Shown here one piece after another: positions 8,312 through 16,680 of a stretch of 64,000 nt of DNA. This stretch comes from Sphingobacteriia bacterium (GTDB lineage Bacteria; Bacteroidota; Bacteroidia; Chitinophagales; Chitinophagaceae): positions 21,458-85,457 of the forward strand of contig RDZY01000014.1 in NCBI GenBank assembly GCA_004294135.1. Reading direction: 5' to 3'. Below the pieces are notes generated by a model that did no database searches, was not told where the DNA came from, and saw only the letters and a program-made list of their open reading frames with translations. A program made the position numbers and the translations under genes. Positions within the stretch are counted from its first letter, which is position 1. Every line of letters begins with the position of its first letter.

Positions 8312-10780
8312 ATGAATCAATTGGAATTAGAAAAAATTAAATTACTTGAGATAGAACTTGAGATGGAAAAAGCTGCCCGCTACTCCCTCGAGCGTACTAT
8401 AGCAGAAAAGAATATTTTGATTCAATCACTCCAAAAAGAAGCAGTTAATAATAGAAATCAAGTACCCCAGTTTACTGGATCTCCATTGATTAATAATATA
8501 ATGGGGCATCTTCAAACAGGAATTCTAGTAGAAAATGAAACGGGACTTGTTATTACCGTCAACCATACATTTTGTACTTATTTAAACATTAAAAAAAAAA
8601 TAGCAAATCTTTTCGGAACTGACCTCTTGAATGATAACTTGTATGACCCTACAATATTTATAAATTTCCATTATTTTCAACAACGAACCAACGAAATATT
8701 AAATGCAAGAGAAGAGGTTCGAAATGATATTGTAGAAATGAAGGATGGCACCGTATTTGAAAGAGATTTTATTCCATTACTTAATGGCGAGATATATCAA
8801 GGGCATATATGGTATTATCATAATTCAACAGAAAAAAATAATTGGGAGAAAAAAATTGAAACCCTAAAAAAAATCTATGACGACGTACTCAGCAAAATGC
8901 CAGCTGATATAATTGTTTTCAATCCTGAACACTCAGACCTATTTCTTAATCCAGTAGCCATTAAAGACAATGAATTGAGGCAATGGGTAATCGAGTGGAT
9001 GATTGGCAAGAAAAAAACAAATAACCCCATCAATAAACCTTACGAAAAAGTAAACAACTACCGCGATCTTTTCAATAAAACAATACAATCAAAAGAAGGT
9101 GGAAGTGTTGAAGAGAAAAGAGTAAATGAGAATGGAGATAATACTTATTTTCTTCGTCACCTATATCCGATACTTGACGACAATAATGAAATTGCAATGC
9201 TTATTGGATACAATACCAATATTACAGAAAGAGTATTGGCGGAACAAGAATTATTGAGAGCTAAAAAAATAACAGAAGAAATATCAAGAGCTAAAGAAAT
9301 TTTTTTAGCCAATATCAGTCACGAAATTAGAACCCCAATGAATGGGATATTAGGAATGTCTAATCTACTATTCAAAACAAGTTTGAATGAGCAACAATTT
9401 AAACTGACTTCATTAATACAGGATTCCGCTACCAACTTATTAGTAGTAATAAATGATATTCTAAATATGGAAAAAATTACCTCAGGCAAATTAGAATTAG
9501 AGGAAATCCCTTTCATATTAAAAGAAAAAATTTGTTCAGTTGTAGACTCCTTTCAATATAAAGCAGCCGAAAAAAACATCAAACTATCTCTAAATATTGA
9601 ATCTACTTATGAGAAAAAAATAGTTGGAGATCCTTTTAGGCTAGCTCAAATTTTAAATAATCTTATTGGTAATTCAATCAAGTTTACCAAGGAAGGATTT
9701 GTAGAAATTACATTGAGTATAACAAACGAATTAGAAGAATTGGTATGGATAAGAATTGCTATAAAAGATACGGGAATTGGTATTGCAAAAGAACAAGTTG
9801 AAAAGCTTTTCGATCCATATGTTCAGGCCGATGCTTCTATTGCAAGAAAATATGGAGGCACTGGATTGGGATTGGGTATTTGTAAGAATTTGATCGCACT
9901 AAAGGGCGGAAGAATTGCGGTAAATAGCGAACCTGAAAAGGGTGCAATTTTTAGCTTCAGTATTCCTTATAAAAAATACCACCCCTTACCCCAAATCAAA
10001 AAAAAAGAAGTGGACTACAGCCGTATTTCAGGAGTTCATATTTTACTAGCAGAGGACCTTCCAATGAATCAGTATATTGTATGTACTTTATTAGAAGAAT
10101 ATGGAGCAATATTAACCACTGTTGAAAATGGAAAAGCCGCGTTAGAAAAACTAAAAGAACAATACTTCGACCTTATTTTAATGGACATTTCTATGCCAGA
10201 AATGGATGGTATCGTTACCACTAAACTCATTAGATCATTAACAGATAAACAAAAAGCCAATACGCCAATCATAGCAATTACTGCCAACGCTTTAAAAGGT
10301 GATGAACTTATTTATCTATCTGCAGGCATGAATGGATGTATTACAAAACCAATTAATGAAGAGCATTTCTTCAATACAATTTTACATTTACTAGATAATA
10401 GAAAGCAATGCCCACCAACACCTGAAAAATGGTACGATGAAAAAAATCTATTAGGAATGGGAAAAGGGAAAATAGCTTTCGTTAGAAAAATGGTACTACT
10501 TTTCTTACAAACAATGCCAACTGATATGCTTCTTTTAGAAAAATCAGCAAAAGAAAAAAATTGGGAAATAACAGAAAGAACCGCTCATAGAATGAAGTCT
10601 GCAATAGATGGTATGGGCATATTACAGTTAAAAAATACCGTCCGCGATATTGAATCGGCAGCAAAAAATAAAAAAACAGTCACTATTTTATCATCCATTA
10701 CAAAACTAAATTTAGTACTTTCTCAAGTTATTAACCAACTTCACCATGATTACCCTAATTTAAACGACTCCCAATTATAA
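8312..10780 (+). CDS. Hybrid sensor histidine kinase with receiver and HPt domains
   Basis: 822 residues without a clear membrane helix. An N-terminal coiled coil (1-50) is followed by two PAS-like regions (about 65-175 and 190-310, the second ending in ITERVLAEQ). The kinase core has the H-box ISHEIRTPMNGI (H337), N-box NNLIGNSIKFT, G1 DTGIGIAKE and G2 GGTGLGLGI. A receiver follows (LLAEDLPMNQ, D625 in LMDISMPEMDG, K in CITKPI). A C-terminal HPt domain carries AHRMKSAIDG with H759. All four phosphorelay sites are thus in one soluble protein, which can pass phosphate to separate regulators. It is downstream of the NtrC-type gene and probably its partner. Confidence 0.93.
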   Translation: MNQLELEKIKLLEIELEMEKAARYSLERTIAEKNILIQSLQKEAVNNRNQVPQFTGSPLINNIMGHLQTGILVENETGLVITVNHTFCTYLNIKKKIANLFGTDLLNDNLYDPTIFINFHYFQQRTNEILNAREEVRNDIVEMKDGTVFERDFIPLLNGEIYQGHIWYYHNSTEKNNWEKKIETLKKIYDDVLSKMPADIIVFNPEHSDLFLNPVAIKDNELRQWVIEWMIGKKKTNNPINKPYEKVNNYRDLFNKTIQSKEGGSVEEKRVNENGDNTYFLRHLYPILDDNNEIAMLIGYNTNITERVLAEQELLRAKKITEEISRAKEIFLANISHEIRTPMNGILGMSNLLFKTSLNEQQFKLTSLIQDSATNLLVVINDILNMEKITSGKLELEEIPFILKEKICSVVDSFQYKAAEKNIKLSLNIESTYEKKIVGDPFRLAQILNNLIGNSIKFTKEGFVEITLSITNELEELVWIRIAIKDTGIGIAKEQVEKLFDPYVQADASIARKYGGTGLGLGICKNLIALKGGRIAVNSEPEKGAIFSFSIPYKKYHPLPQIKKKEVDYSRISGVHILLAEDLPMNQYIVCTLLEEYGAILTTVENGKAALEKLKEQYFDLILMDISMPEMDGIVTTKLIRSLTDKQKANTPIIAITANALKGDELIYLSAGMNGCITKPINEEHFFNTILHLLDNRKQCPPTPEKWYDEKNLLGMGKGKIAFVRKMVLLFLQTMPTDMLLLEKSAKEKNWEITERTAHRMKSAIDGMGILQLKNTVRDIESAAKNKKTVTILSSITKLNLVLSQVINQLHHDYPNLNDSQL

Positions 10781-10815
10781 AAAAATTTCCAAAATTGGGA
10801 AAATAAGCAAATAAG

Positions 10816-10831
10816 TTATTTAGCTAAATAA
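10816..10831. promoter_or_regulatory. 16-bp perfect palindrome upstream of glycosyltransferase gene
   Basis: TTATTTAGCTAAATAA is perfectly self-complementary and lies 88 bases upstream of the ATG at 10919. It could be an operator for a dimeric regulator. The base composition makes chance palindromes more likely than usual, so confidence is low. Confidence 0.3.
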
Positions 10832-10865
10832 TTGATATTCAATTATTTAGTCTAGATTTTTGTTT

Positions 10866-10880
10866 TGGCACTTGTTTAGA
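10866..10880 (+). promoter_or_regulatory. Possible sigma-54 promoter
   Basis: TGGCAC at 10866-10871 is a perfect -24 element. At the right distance the -12 element reads TAGA instead of TTGC, keeping the G but not the C. It lies about 40 bases upstream of a glycosyltransferase gene that directly follows a sigma-54 activator operon, which is the main reason to list it. Confidence 0.3.
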
Positions 10881-10918
10881 AGTTATATAAGTATTATTTA
10901 CTTGTATAAACCACTTTT

Positions 10919-12058
10919 ATGGAAATCGTTCATTTAGTTTTCGGGAAACAAAATAAATCAGCATTTAGTCTAGCTATAGCTGTTGATCAACTTGCCACAG
11001 AGCAAGTTAGGTTGGGATACAACGTTAAATTGTGGGAAATAAGCCCAATATCAAACGATGACTTTCAGCAACGACCATACAAAACATACTTATTTAATGT
11101 AAAAAGTTTTTTGTGGAATACAACCCAAGAAATTAATCAGGCAATTGATAAGTTAAAAAAAGGTACAATTGTACACATGCATGGAGGATTTATTCCTGTC
11201 TATTTTACCTTGGCATATCATTTAAAGCGGAAAAATATTCCATTCGTATATACCACACATGGTACATATAACAAGTTATTCATTCAATCTGCGGGCATAG
11301 CTAAGAAGATTTATTTCCATCTTTTTGAAAATTTATTAATCAAATGGTCTTCTGCAATGCATTTTGTGAGTAACGATGAGCAATTTGGTTTACAAGCAAG
11401 TTATCCTATTGATCAGGCAAAAATGGTATTCATTCCCAATGGTTTATCAAATGGTAACAAATTAGTTCCGCCAAAAATCAAAAAAAATGAAGAGCCTATT
11501 TTTTGTTTTATGGGTCAGCTAGATATTCATGAGAAAGGCCTAGATATACTACTTAACGCTTTTGCTCAGTACAAACACAAATATTTTGAGAAGGGAGTAC
11601 TCTGGATTATTGGTGAAGGTGCAGGAAAAGAAAATCTTTATAAACTAGCGATTCAATTGAATATTCAACAATCTGTATTCTTTAAACCCACTGTTTATGG
11701 TGTTTTGAAATTTGAGTTACTTAATAAAGTAGATGTTTTTCTACGCCCATCAAGGTCTGAATATTTTCCATCCGCAATATTAGAAGCTGCATCTACATCC
11801 GTACCATCTATTGTTTCAAAAGAAACTAATATGGGCAATTACATTAATGAATACAAAGCAGGATATACAATGGAAGAAAATACAGCTGGAAATTTATCTC
11901 GATTAATGATCACTTGTTTAAGAGATATCAAAAATTTTAATTGGGACAGCAAACGAAGAAATGCATACAAAATGGTAAATGAAAAATTTCAGTGGAATAA
12001 AATTGCGCAACAACATATCACTGTTTACGAAAAGGTACTCGACCAAATAGCAGCATAA
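10919..12058 (+). CDS. Glycosyltransferase family 4
   Basis: 379 residues with the two-domain GT-B fold. The N-terminal half has GTIVHMHGGF and YTTHGTY, typical acceptor-side motifs. The C-terminal half has CFMGQLDIHEKGLDILLNAF followed by LWIIGEGAG and the nucleotide-sugar motif SRSEYFPSAILEAASTSVPS, where the E of the EX7E-like motif sits. Such enzymes add a sugar to lipid-linked or secreted polysaccharides at the cytoplasmic membrane. It follows the hybrid kinase by 138 bases and precedes a GT-like C-terminal domain gene by 10 bases, so exopolysaccharide synthesis is a reasonable guess. Confidence 0.88.
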   Translation: MEIVHLVFGKQNKSAFSLAIAVDQLATEQVRLGYNVKLWEISPISNDDFQQRPYKTYLFNVKSFLWNTTQEINQAIDKLKKGTIVHMHGGFIPVYFTLAYHLKRKNIPFVYTTHGTYNKLFIQSAGIAKKIYFHLFENLLIKWSSAMHFVSNDEQFGLQASYPIDQAKMVFIPNGLSNGNKLVPPKIKKNEEPIFCFMGQLDIHEKGLDILLNAFAQYKHKYFEKGVLWIIGEGAGKENLYKLAIQLNIQQSVFFKPTVYGVLKFELLNKVDVFLRPSRSEYFPSAILEAASTSVPSIVSKETNMGNYINEYKAGYTMEENTAGNLSRLMITCLRDIKNFNWDSKRRNAYKMVNEKFQWNKIAQQHITVYEKVLDQIAA

Positions 12059-12068
12059 TAAATTTGAA

Positions 12069-12671
12069 ATGATTAAAAACCCTGCATTACCAAACAACTA
12101 TTCTTCTGCTCAAGTTGGCGATTGTTGCAAAAAAGAAATGATTCTAGCGAAAGATCATGCTATTTTCTCTTTTTTATATGGCAAATATGCGCTGATGATT
12201 ACATCTTTAGAGCCTGAAAATGATTTGCATTTAATTTTTGACCTCTTTGAATTCAATATTGAATATCCTTTGGTTGCTATTGGAAATTGGAATTCCAGTC
12301 CTTATTCGCAGGCTCTTTATGCAAAATACCACAATCACAAAATGTTGCATTTGATTGAACCACAATTGCATTCAAGAACACTGAATATGTTGCGATCTAA
12401 TTGTTATGTATATATTGATGCACACCATCAAGTAGATGACAAAAACACTTTAACAGAAGCCATGTATTTACAACTACCCGTAATTGCATACGCATCTAAT
12501 TATAATAAAAAATTAACGGAAGACAAAGCACTATATTATAAATCAGTATCGCATTTATTGGACGCAATTAAGTCATTATACCCAAACAAAGCCAGCGAGA
12601 ATAGTACTTTTATGAAAATTATAATTGACCAGAAAATTCAATACCAAAAGCAATATTCTGAGCTGGTCTGA
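12069..12671 (+). CDS. Stand-alone C-terminal half of a DUF1972/GT4-like glycosyltransferase
   Basis: 200 residues that resemble only the donor-binding half of GT-B enzymes related to the DUF1972 glycosyltransferases: YALMITSLEPENDLHLIFDL, then LVAIGNWNSSPYSQAL, then LNMLRSNCYVYIDAH and LTEAMYLQLPVIAYASNYNK. The glutamate of LTEAM is in the position of the family's nucleotide-binding glutamate. The usual N-terminal domain is absent and no remnant of it is visible in the 10 bases to the previous gene. It may work as a subunit with the upstream glycosyltransferase, or be a decayed enzyme; the intact frame favours a retained function. Confidence 0.6.
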   Translation: MIKNPALPNNYSSAQVGDCCKKEMILAKDHAIFSFLYGKYALMITSLEPENDLHLIFDLFEFNIEYPLVAIGNWNSSPYSQALYAKYHNHKMLHLIEPQLHSRTLNMLRSNCYVYIDAHHQVDDKNTLTEAMYLQLPVIAYASNYNKKLTEDKALYYKSVSHLLDAIKSLYPNKASENSTFMKIIIDQKIQYQKQYSELV

Positions 12672-12732
12672 GCTTTTTAATTGGATGATTTCACTTCAAA
12701 AAAAATCAATCCGCCCCCTATATTAAGCACTT

Positions 12733-12778
12733 AAAAAAAACGGACAAATCAAGGTTAATAACCTATTTGTCCGTTTTT
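12733..12778. terminator. Bidirectional intrinsic terminator
   Basis: A hairpin with 10-bp arms (ACGGACAAAT at 12740-12749 and its complement at 12765-12774) has A/T runs on both sides. It ends the tRNA-Leu transcript on the minus strand and can end the glycosyltransferase operon on the plus strand. Confidence 0.8.
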
Positions 12779-12780
12779 AG

Positions 12781-12864
12781 TGCCCAGAACTGGATTCGAA
12801 CCAGCACACCCTTGCGAGCGCTGCGACCTGAACACAGTGCGTCTACCAATTTCGCCATCTGGGC
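12781..12864 (-). tRNA. tRNA-Leu (anticodon CAG)
   Basis: The reverse strand folds as an 84-base class II tRNA: acceptor GCCCAGA paired with TCTGGGC, D-arm with GGTAGACGC, anticodon loop TTCAGGT, a long variable arm and the T-loop GGTTCGAATCC. The discriminator is A, as expected for leucine, and CCA is not encoded. It follows the LuxE-like gene by 30 bases on the same strand. Confidence 0.95.
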
Positions 12865-12894
12865 ATCTGAATTTCAGGGCTGTAAATATATGCA

Positions 12895-13875
12895 CTAAAC
12901 CACTAATAAACTACAGCCTCTCATATCACTTTGATCCATTCTTCCCAGCACTTCAAAACTTCCATCAGCATATACCCTGCCAATATCTTGGGTAGCAATA
13001 AATGAGCAACTGTATATATTCGCCAAATCTATGATCTGCAATATCCCAACACCTTCACTTAAAATTTCTTTTGGATCATCTTCCTTGGCAACCATTACTC
13101 GCATCCAAGGGGGGCAAGTATACCTTCCACCGCCTAATGAATAAGCTTGACTAAGTAATTCTGTCATCCCATATTCCCCATGCAAAACATTTACCCCTAA
13201 CCCTACCCCTAAAGTGTGGTGAAGTTCCGCTCGAGTCATTTCTCTCCCCCTACCCTTCATACCACCAGTTTCCATCACAATGGTATGCTTCAACTGCTGG
13301 GGAAACTCATTCACAAAATCCAGTAGAGCAAAACTAACACCCAGCAAAAGGGTTTTCTGACCCTGATCTTCTAAAACAGATAAAGCGGCTGCCAATTCAC
13401 TGTAATTATATAAGTAAAAATTACTTCTTGAATGTGCAGTCCGCCGAATCAAACAATCGGCCATATATACTAATGATGAATTTTCTTTTTCGAGATAAGC
13501 TGGTAATAGTGCAAGTATACACCAGCCTTTTATAGAACCATAGACTCGCTCGAAGCCTTCTACAAAACTCCGTTCATACAATTGTAAATCAGCTATACAA
13601 TGCCTACTTGTAATTACATCTGTGGTACCACTGCTTTCAAACACTTTATTAACTTTTGCACCCCCTGTATATATCTCATGGGTCTTAAAAAAAGAAATGG
13701 GCAACATTGGCATAGAATATGGTATCTTTTCCATTCGAGCTTGGGAGCTTACTAAATCAACCCATTGCTTGTAAACAGGATTATATTGGTATTGGTATTG
13801 AAATACGGCTTTACTCACCTCATCAAAAGAAGAGGCAGACACTGAAAAGATTTTGTTAATATCAAAAGATGACAC
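12895..13875 (-). CDS. LuxE-like acyl-protein synthetase / acyl ligase
   Basis: 326 residues of the LuxE family, which activates a carboxylate with ATP and passes the acyl group to a cysteine or other acceptor. The phosphate-binding loop reads VFESSGTTDVITSRH. ETGGMKGRGREMTR and HGEYGMTELLSQAYS correspond to conserved adenylate-forming motifs, and TQDIGRVYADGSFEVLGRMD is the C-terminal hinge. It begins with GTG at 13875; an in-frame stop lies just upstream, so no longer start is possible. In Bacteroidota such genes occur outside luminescence clusters and the acceptor is unknown. The neighbours give no pathway clue. Confidence 0.75.
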   Translation of the reverse strand: MSSFDINKIFSVSASSFDEVSKAVFQYQYQYNPVYKQWVDLVSSQARMEKIPYSMPMLPISFFKTHEIYTGGAKVNKVFESSGTTDVITSRHCIADLQLYERSFVEGFERVYGSIKGWCILALLPAYLEKENSSLVYMADCLIRRTAHSRSNFYLYNYSELAAALSVLEDQGQKTLLLGVSFALLDFVNEFPQQLKHTIVMETGGMKGRGREMTRAELHHTLGVGLGVNVLHGEYGMTELLSQAYSLGGGRYTCPPWMRVMVAKEDDPKEILSEGVGILQIIDLANIYSCSFIATQDIGRVYADGSFEVLGRMDQSDMRGCSLLVV

Positions 13876-14028
13876 CCGTTAAGTTTGTATTATTATAATT
13901 AATTTTGAGTCGAAAGAAACCAAATGAAATGAGCTATGATCCATTTTATTACCAACCAAAATATTGATTGGTAATTTTCATTGCTCGTTCTGATTTCCAG
14001 AATGGCAAAAATCAATAAAAATCAACAC

Positions 14029-14481
14029 ATGAAAACAAAAATATTAATTATCCTTACTATTACTGCCTTTTTTGGGGGGTGCAAAAAATCTAGTTTTACT
14101 ACCAGGCCTCAAATCAGTTTTGGAAAATTAAGTGCTACCGAGCTAAGACAAGGCAATATCATTACGTTTACCATTAACTTTACCGATAAAGAAGGGGATA
14201 TTCAAGATACTATTTGGGTACAGAAAATTTCAAAAGTGTGCACCAGCCCTCCCAACGTTCAATTCATTAGCCCCTATCCCATTCCTAATTTCACCGCAAC
14301 ACCCAATCTCGAAGGCAAATTAGAACTCAGCTTTGTATACAATGCGAATATGCCAGGCGTTTCCTCAATTGTTGGTTGTACCAATAAAAACGATACCACT
14401 TTTTTTAAATTCTGGATGAAGGATAAAGCACAAAATAGGAGTGACACTATCCAGTCCCCAGATATTGTATTAATTCGATAA
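14029..14481 (+). CDS. Predicted lipoprotein, unknown function
   Basis: 150 residues from ATG 14029. The start MKTKILIILTITAFFGGC is a lipoprotein signal peptide with FGGC as lipobox. The mature part has beta-strand-like alternation (ITFTINFTDKEGDIQDTIWV) and two further cysteines that could pair. The pattern resembles Ig-like surface or periplasmic lipoproteins of Bacteroidota but no family is recognised with certainty. A second ATG nine codons upstream would lengthen the n-region only. Confidence 0.7.
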   Translation: MKTKILIILTITAFFGGCKKSSFTTRPQISFGKLSATELRQGNIITFTINFTDKEGDIQDTIWVQKISKVCTSPPNVQFISPYPIPNFTATPNLEGKLELSFVYNANMPGVSSIVGCTNKNDTTFFKFWMKDKAQNRSDTIQSPDIVLIR

Positions 14482-14667
14482 AATGCAATTGACAAACAAT
14501 TTTGCAAAATAGTATTCAACAGTATTTTCTCTTTTTGTTGATAATTGTTGGCTACTCAATGCAACAACTTAAAAGCATTCTCTATTATCTTGCAATAATT
14601 GAAGGACTAATGCTTGCAAAAGCCATTTGTGGTATCGCAAGTATGAACAACTCTTAATACAAAAATT

Positions 14668-15774
14668 ATGGCAAAAACAACCAAATCAAAATCGATTGTA
14701 ACGAAAGAATCGATGAGTTTTTTCAAGAATTATATCAATACTCCCTCCCCAGTAGGTTTTGAAATTGGTGGACAAAAATTGTGGATGGACTATATTAAGC
14801 CTTTTGTTGATACCATCTATACCGATCCTTATGGAACTGCTGTGGCTGTAATTAATCCTACCGCAACTTTCAAAGTAGTAATTGAAGCCCATGCAGACGA
14901 GATAAGTTGGTTTGTGAACTATATAAACGATCAAGGGTTTATTTACCTTAAAAGAAATGGTGGAGTTGATCACCAAATTGCACCTGCAAAGCGTGTTTGG
15001 ATTCATGGTAAAAAAGGGCCTGTAAAAGCCGTATTTGGCTGGCCTGCTATTCATACCCGTCTCAGCAACCCCGATCAAAAAGAACCCTTACCCAAAATAG
15101 AAAACCTCTGCCTCGATTGTGGCGCAAGAAATAAAAAAGAAGTAGAGTCGCTCGGTATCCGCATAGGCTCTGTAGTAACATATGAGGAGGGTTATGAGGA
15201 ATTGGCTTACGATTTTTTAATTGGTCGTGCTTTCGATAACCGTGTGGGTGGATTTATGATTGCCGAAGTAGCCCGATTATTGAAAGAAAATAAAAAGCAA
15301 TTGCCTTTTGGCCTCCATATTGTAAATGCTGTTCAGGAAGAGATTGGACTAAGAGGTGCCGAAATGATTGCAAGAAGAATTAAACCGAATATAGCCATCA
15401 TCACAGATGTTACACACGATACCAGCACCCCAATGATCAGCAAAATTATTGAGGGTGATATTCAATGCGGTAAAGGTCCTTCACTCGCCTTCGCCCCTGC
15501 TATCCACAATAAGTTACTTGCCTTAGTTGAAGACGTGGCTACCAAAAATAAGATACCAGTACAAATGCGCACCTTGAGTAGAAGCACAGGAACGGATACT
15601 GATAGTTTTGCATATGCAAATGATGGTTGCCCGTCTGTACTTATTTCTATTCCACTTAGGTATATGCATACTACAGTAGAAATGATCCATAAAAAAGATA
15701 TTGAAGAAACCATACGATTAATGTATGAAACTTTGTTGACGTTAACCCCCAAGACCAACCTAAGTTATTTTTAA
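14668..15774 (+). CDS. M42-family metallopeptidase (glutamyl aminopeptidase-like)
   Basis: 368 residues, the family's usual size. Metal and catalytic motifs are in order: EAHADEIS (H75, D77), GRAFDNRVGG (bridging aspartate), VQEEIGLRGAE (catalytic and metal glutamates) and ITDVTHDTSTP (metal aspartate). C-terminal SRSTGTDTDSFAYAN and RYMHTTVEMIHKKDIEE match the last metal-ligand region. M42 enzymes are cytosolic oligomeric di-metal aminopeptidases that trim peptides. It is followed on the same strand by the amidotransferase pair, 42 bases downstream. Confidence 0.92.
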   Translation: MAKTTKSKSIVTKESMSFFKNYINTPSPVGFEIGGQKLWMDYIKPFVDTIYTDPYGTAVAVINPTATFKVVIEAHADEISWFVNYINDQGFIYLKRNGGVDHQIAPAKRVWIHGKKGPVKAVFGWPAIHTRLSNPDQKEPLPKIENLCLDCGARNKKEVESLGIRIGSVVTYEEGYEELAYDFLIGRAFDNRVGGFMIAEVARLLKENKKQLPFGLHIVNAVQEEIGLRGAEMIARRIKPNIAIITDVTHDTSTPMISKIIEGDIQCGKGPSLAFAPAIHNKLLALVEDVATKNKIPVQMRTLSRSTGTDTDSFAYANDGCPSVLISIPLRYMHTTVEMIHKKDIEETIRLMYETLLTLTPKTNLSYF

Positions 15775-15816
15775 ATAAATACCAGTATTGGCTTGATTTT
15801 TAAATTTGATTTGTAC

Positions 15817-16668
15817 ATGTTAAAAGTCGTAAATAATTCCCTTAAAATTGCCGTACTTGACCTTTACGAAGGTCAACCAAATCAAGGTATGCGCTGTATT
15901 AAGGAAATTATCAATCAGTGGAGTGAAAGATATGCTCTTGACATTGTACTAGAAATCTTTGATGTAAGATTAGAAGAGGCTTTGCCATCGCTTGACTATG
16001 ATATTTATATCTCTAGTGGAGGCCCTGGTAGTCCCCTAGAAAGTGAAGGTTCTACTTGGGAGAATAAATATTTCGACTGGTTAAAATCGGTCGAAATATG
16101 GAACGCAAAAGCGGATAATTTCCCCAAAAAACACGCTTTCTTTATCTGCCATAGTTTTCAACTTGTGGCTAGGTATTATGGTATTGGTCAAGTTTGCAAA
16201 AGAAACTCTACTGCATTTGGTGTATTCCCCATTCATATGCTGGAAGATGGTATGGAGGAAGTGGTATTTCAGGGTTTAAAAGATCCTTTTTATAGTGTTG
16301 ACAGTAGAGACTATCAAGTAATAGAACCTAATCATGCACAATTGAGAAAATTGGGAGGATCCATTCTTGCCATTGAAAAAAATCGGCCCCATGTTCCATT
16401 TGAAAGAGCCATTATGTCTGCCAGATTCAATGATTATTTTTTAGGTACCCAATTTCACCCAGAGGCCGATGCTGTTGGAATGAGTATGTACCTTCAAAGA
16501 GAGGATAAGAAAAAAATGGTAATAGAAGCACATGGTGAAACCAAATGGAAAAGCATGGTTGAGCAATTGCGCGATCCAGAAAAAATAATGTGGACATATC
16601 AGCATATCCTACCCAATTTTCTTAATAACGCAGTTGGAAGCTTGGTAGTACAAGCCGTAAATTTATAA
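15817..16668 (+). CDS. Class I glutamine amidotransferase-like protein
   Basis: 283 residues from ATG 15817. It has the class I triad: nucleophile C111 in FFICHSFQ, and H214/E216 in GTQFHPEAD. The oxyanion region SSGGPGSPLES precedes the nucleophile. A C-terminal extension of about 70 residues follows the triad. Such domains release ammonia from glutamine for a partner enzyme; the next gene, 12 bases downstream, encodes an ATP-grasp-like protein that could be that partner. No GMP synthase, carbamoyl-phosphate or anthranilate signature was found, so the substrate is unknown. Confidence 0.8.
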   Translation: MLKVVNNSLKIAVLDLYEGQPNQGMRCIKEIINQWSERYALDIVLEIFDVRLEEALPSLDYDIYISSGGPGSPLESEGSTWENKYFDWLKSVEIWNAKADNFPKKHAFFICHSFQLVARYYGIGQVCKRNSTAFGVFPIHMLEDGMEEVVFQGLKDPFYSVDSRDYQVIEPNHAQLRKLGGSILAIEKNRPHVPFERAIMSARFNDYFLGTQFHPEADAVGMSMYLQREDKKKMVIEAHGETKWKSMVEQLRDPEKIMWTYQHILPNFLNNAVGSLVVQAVNL

Positions 16669-16680
16669 AACATTATTATT

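Noticed and set aside
12780..12995. Plus-strand reading frame of 71 codons
   Set aside because: It lies over tRNA-Leu read backwards and the end of the LuxE-like gene; frames of this sort over tRNAs are artefacts.
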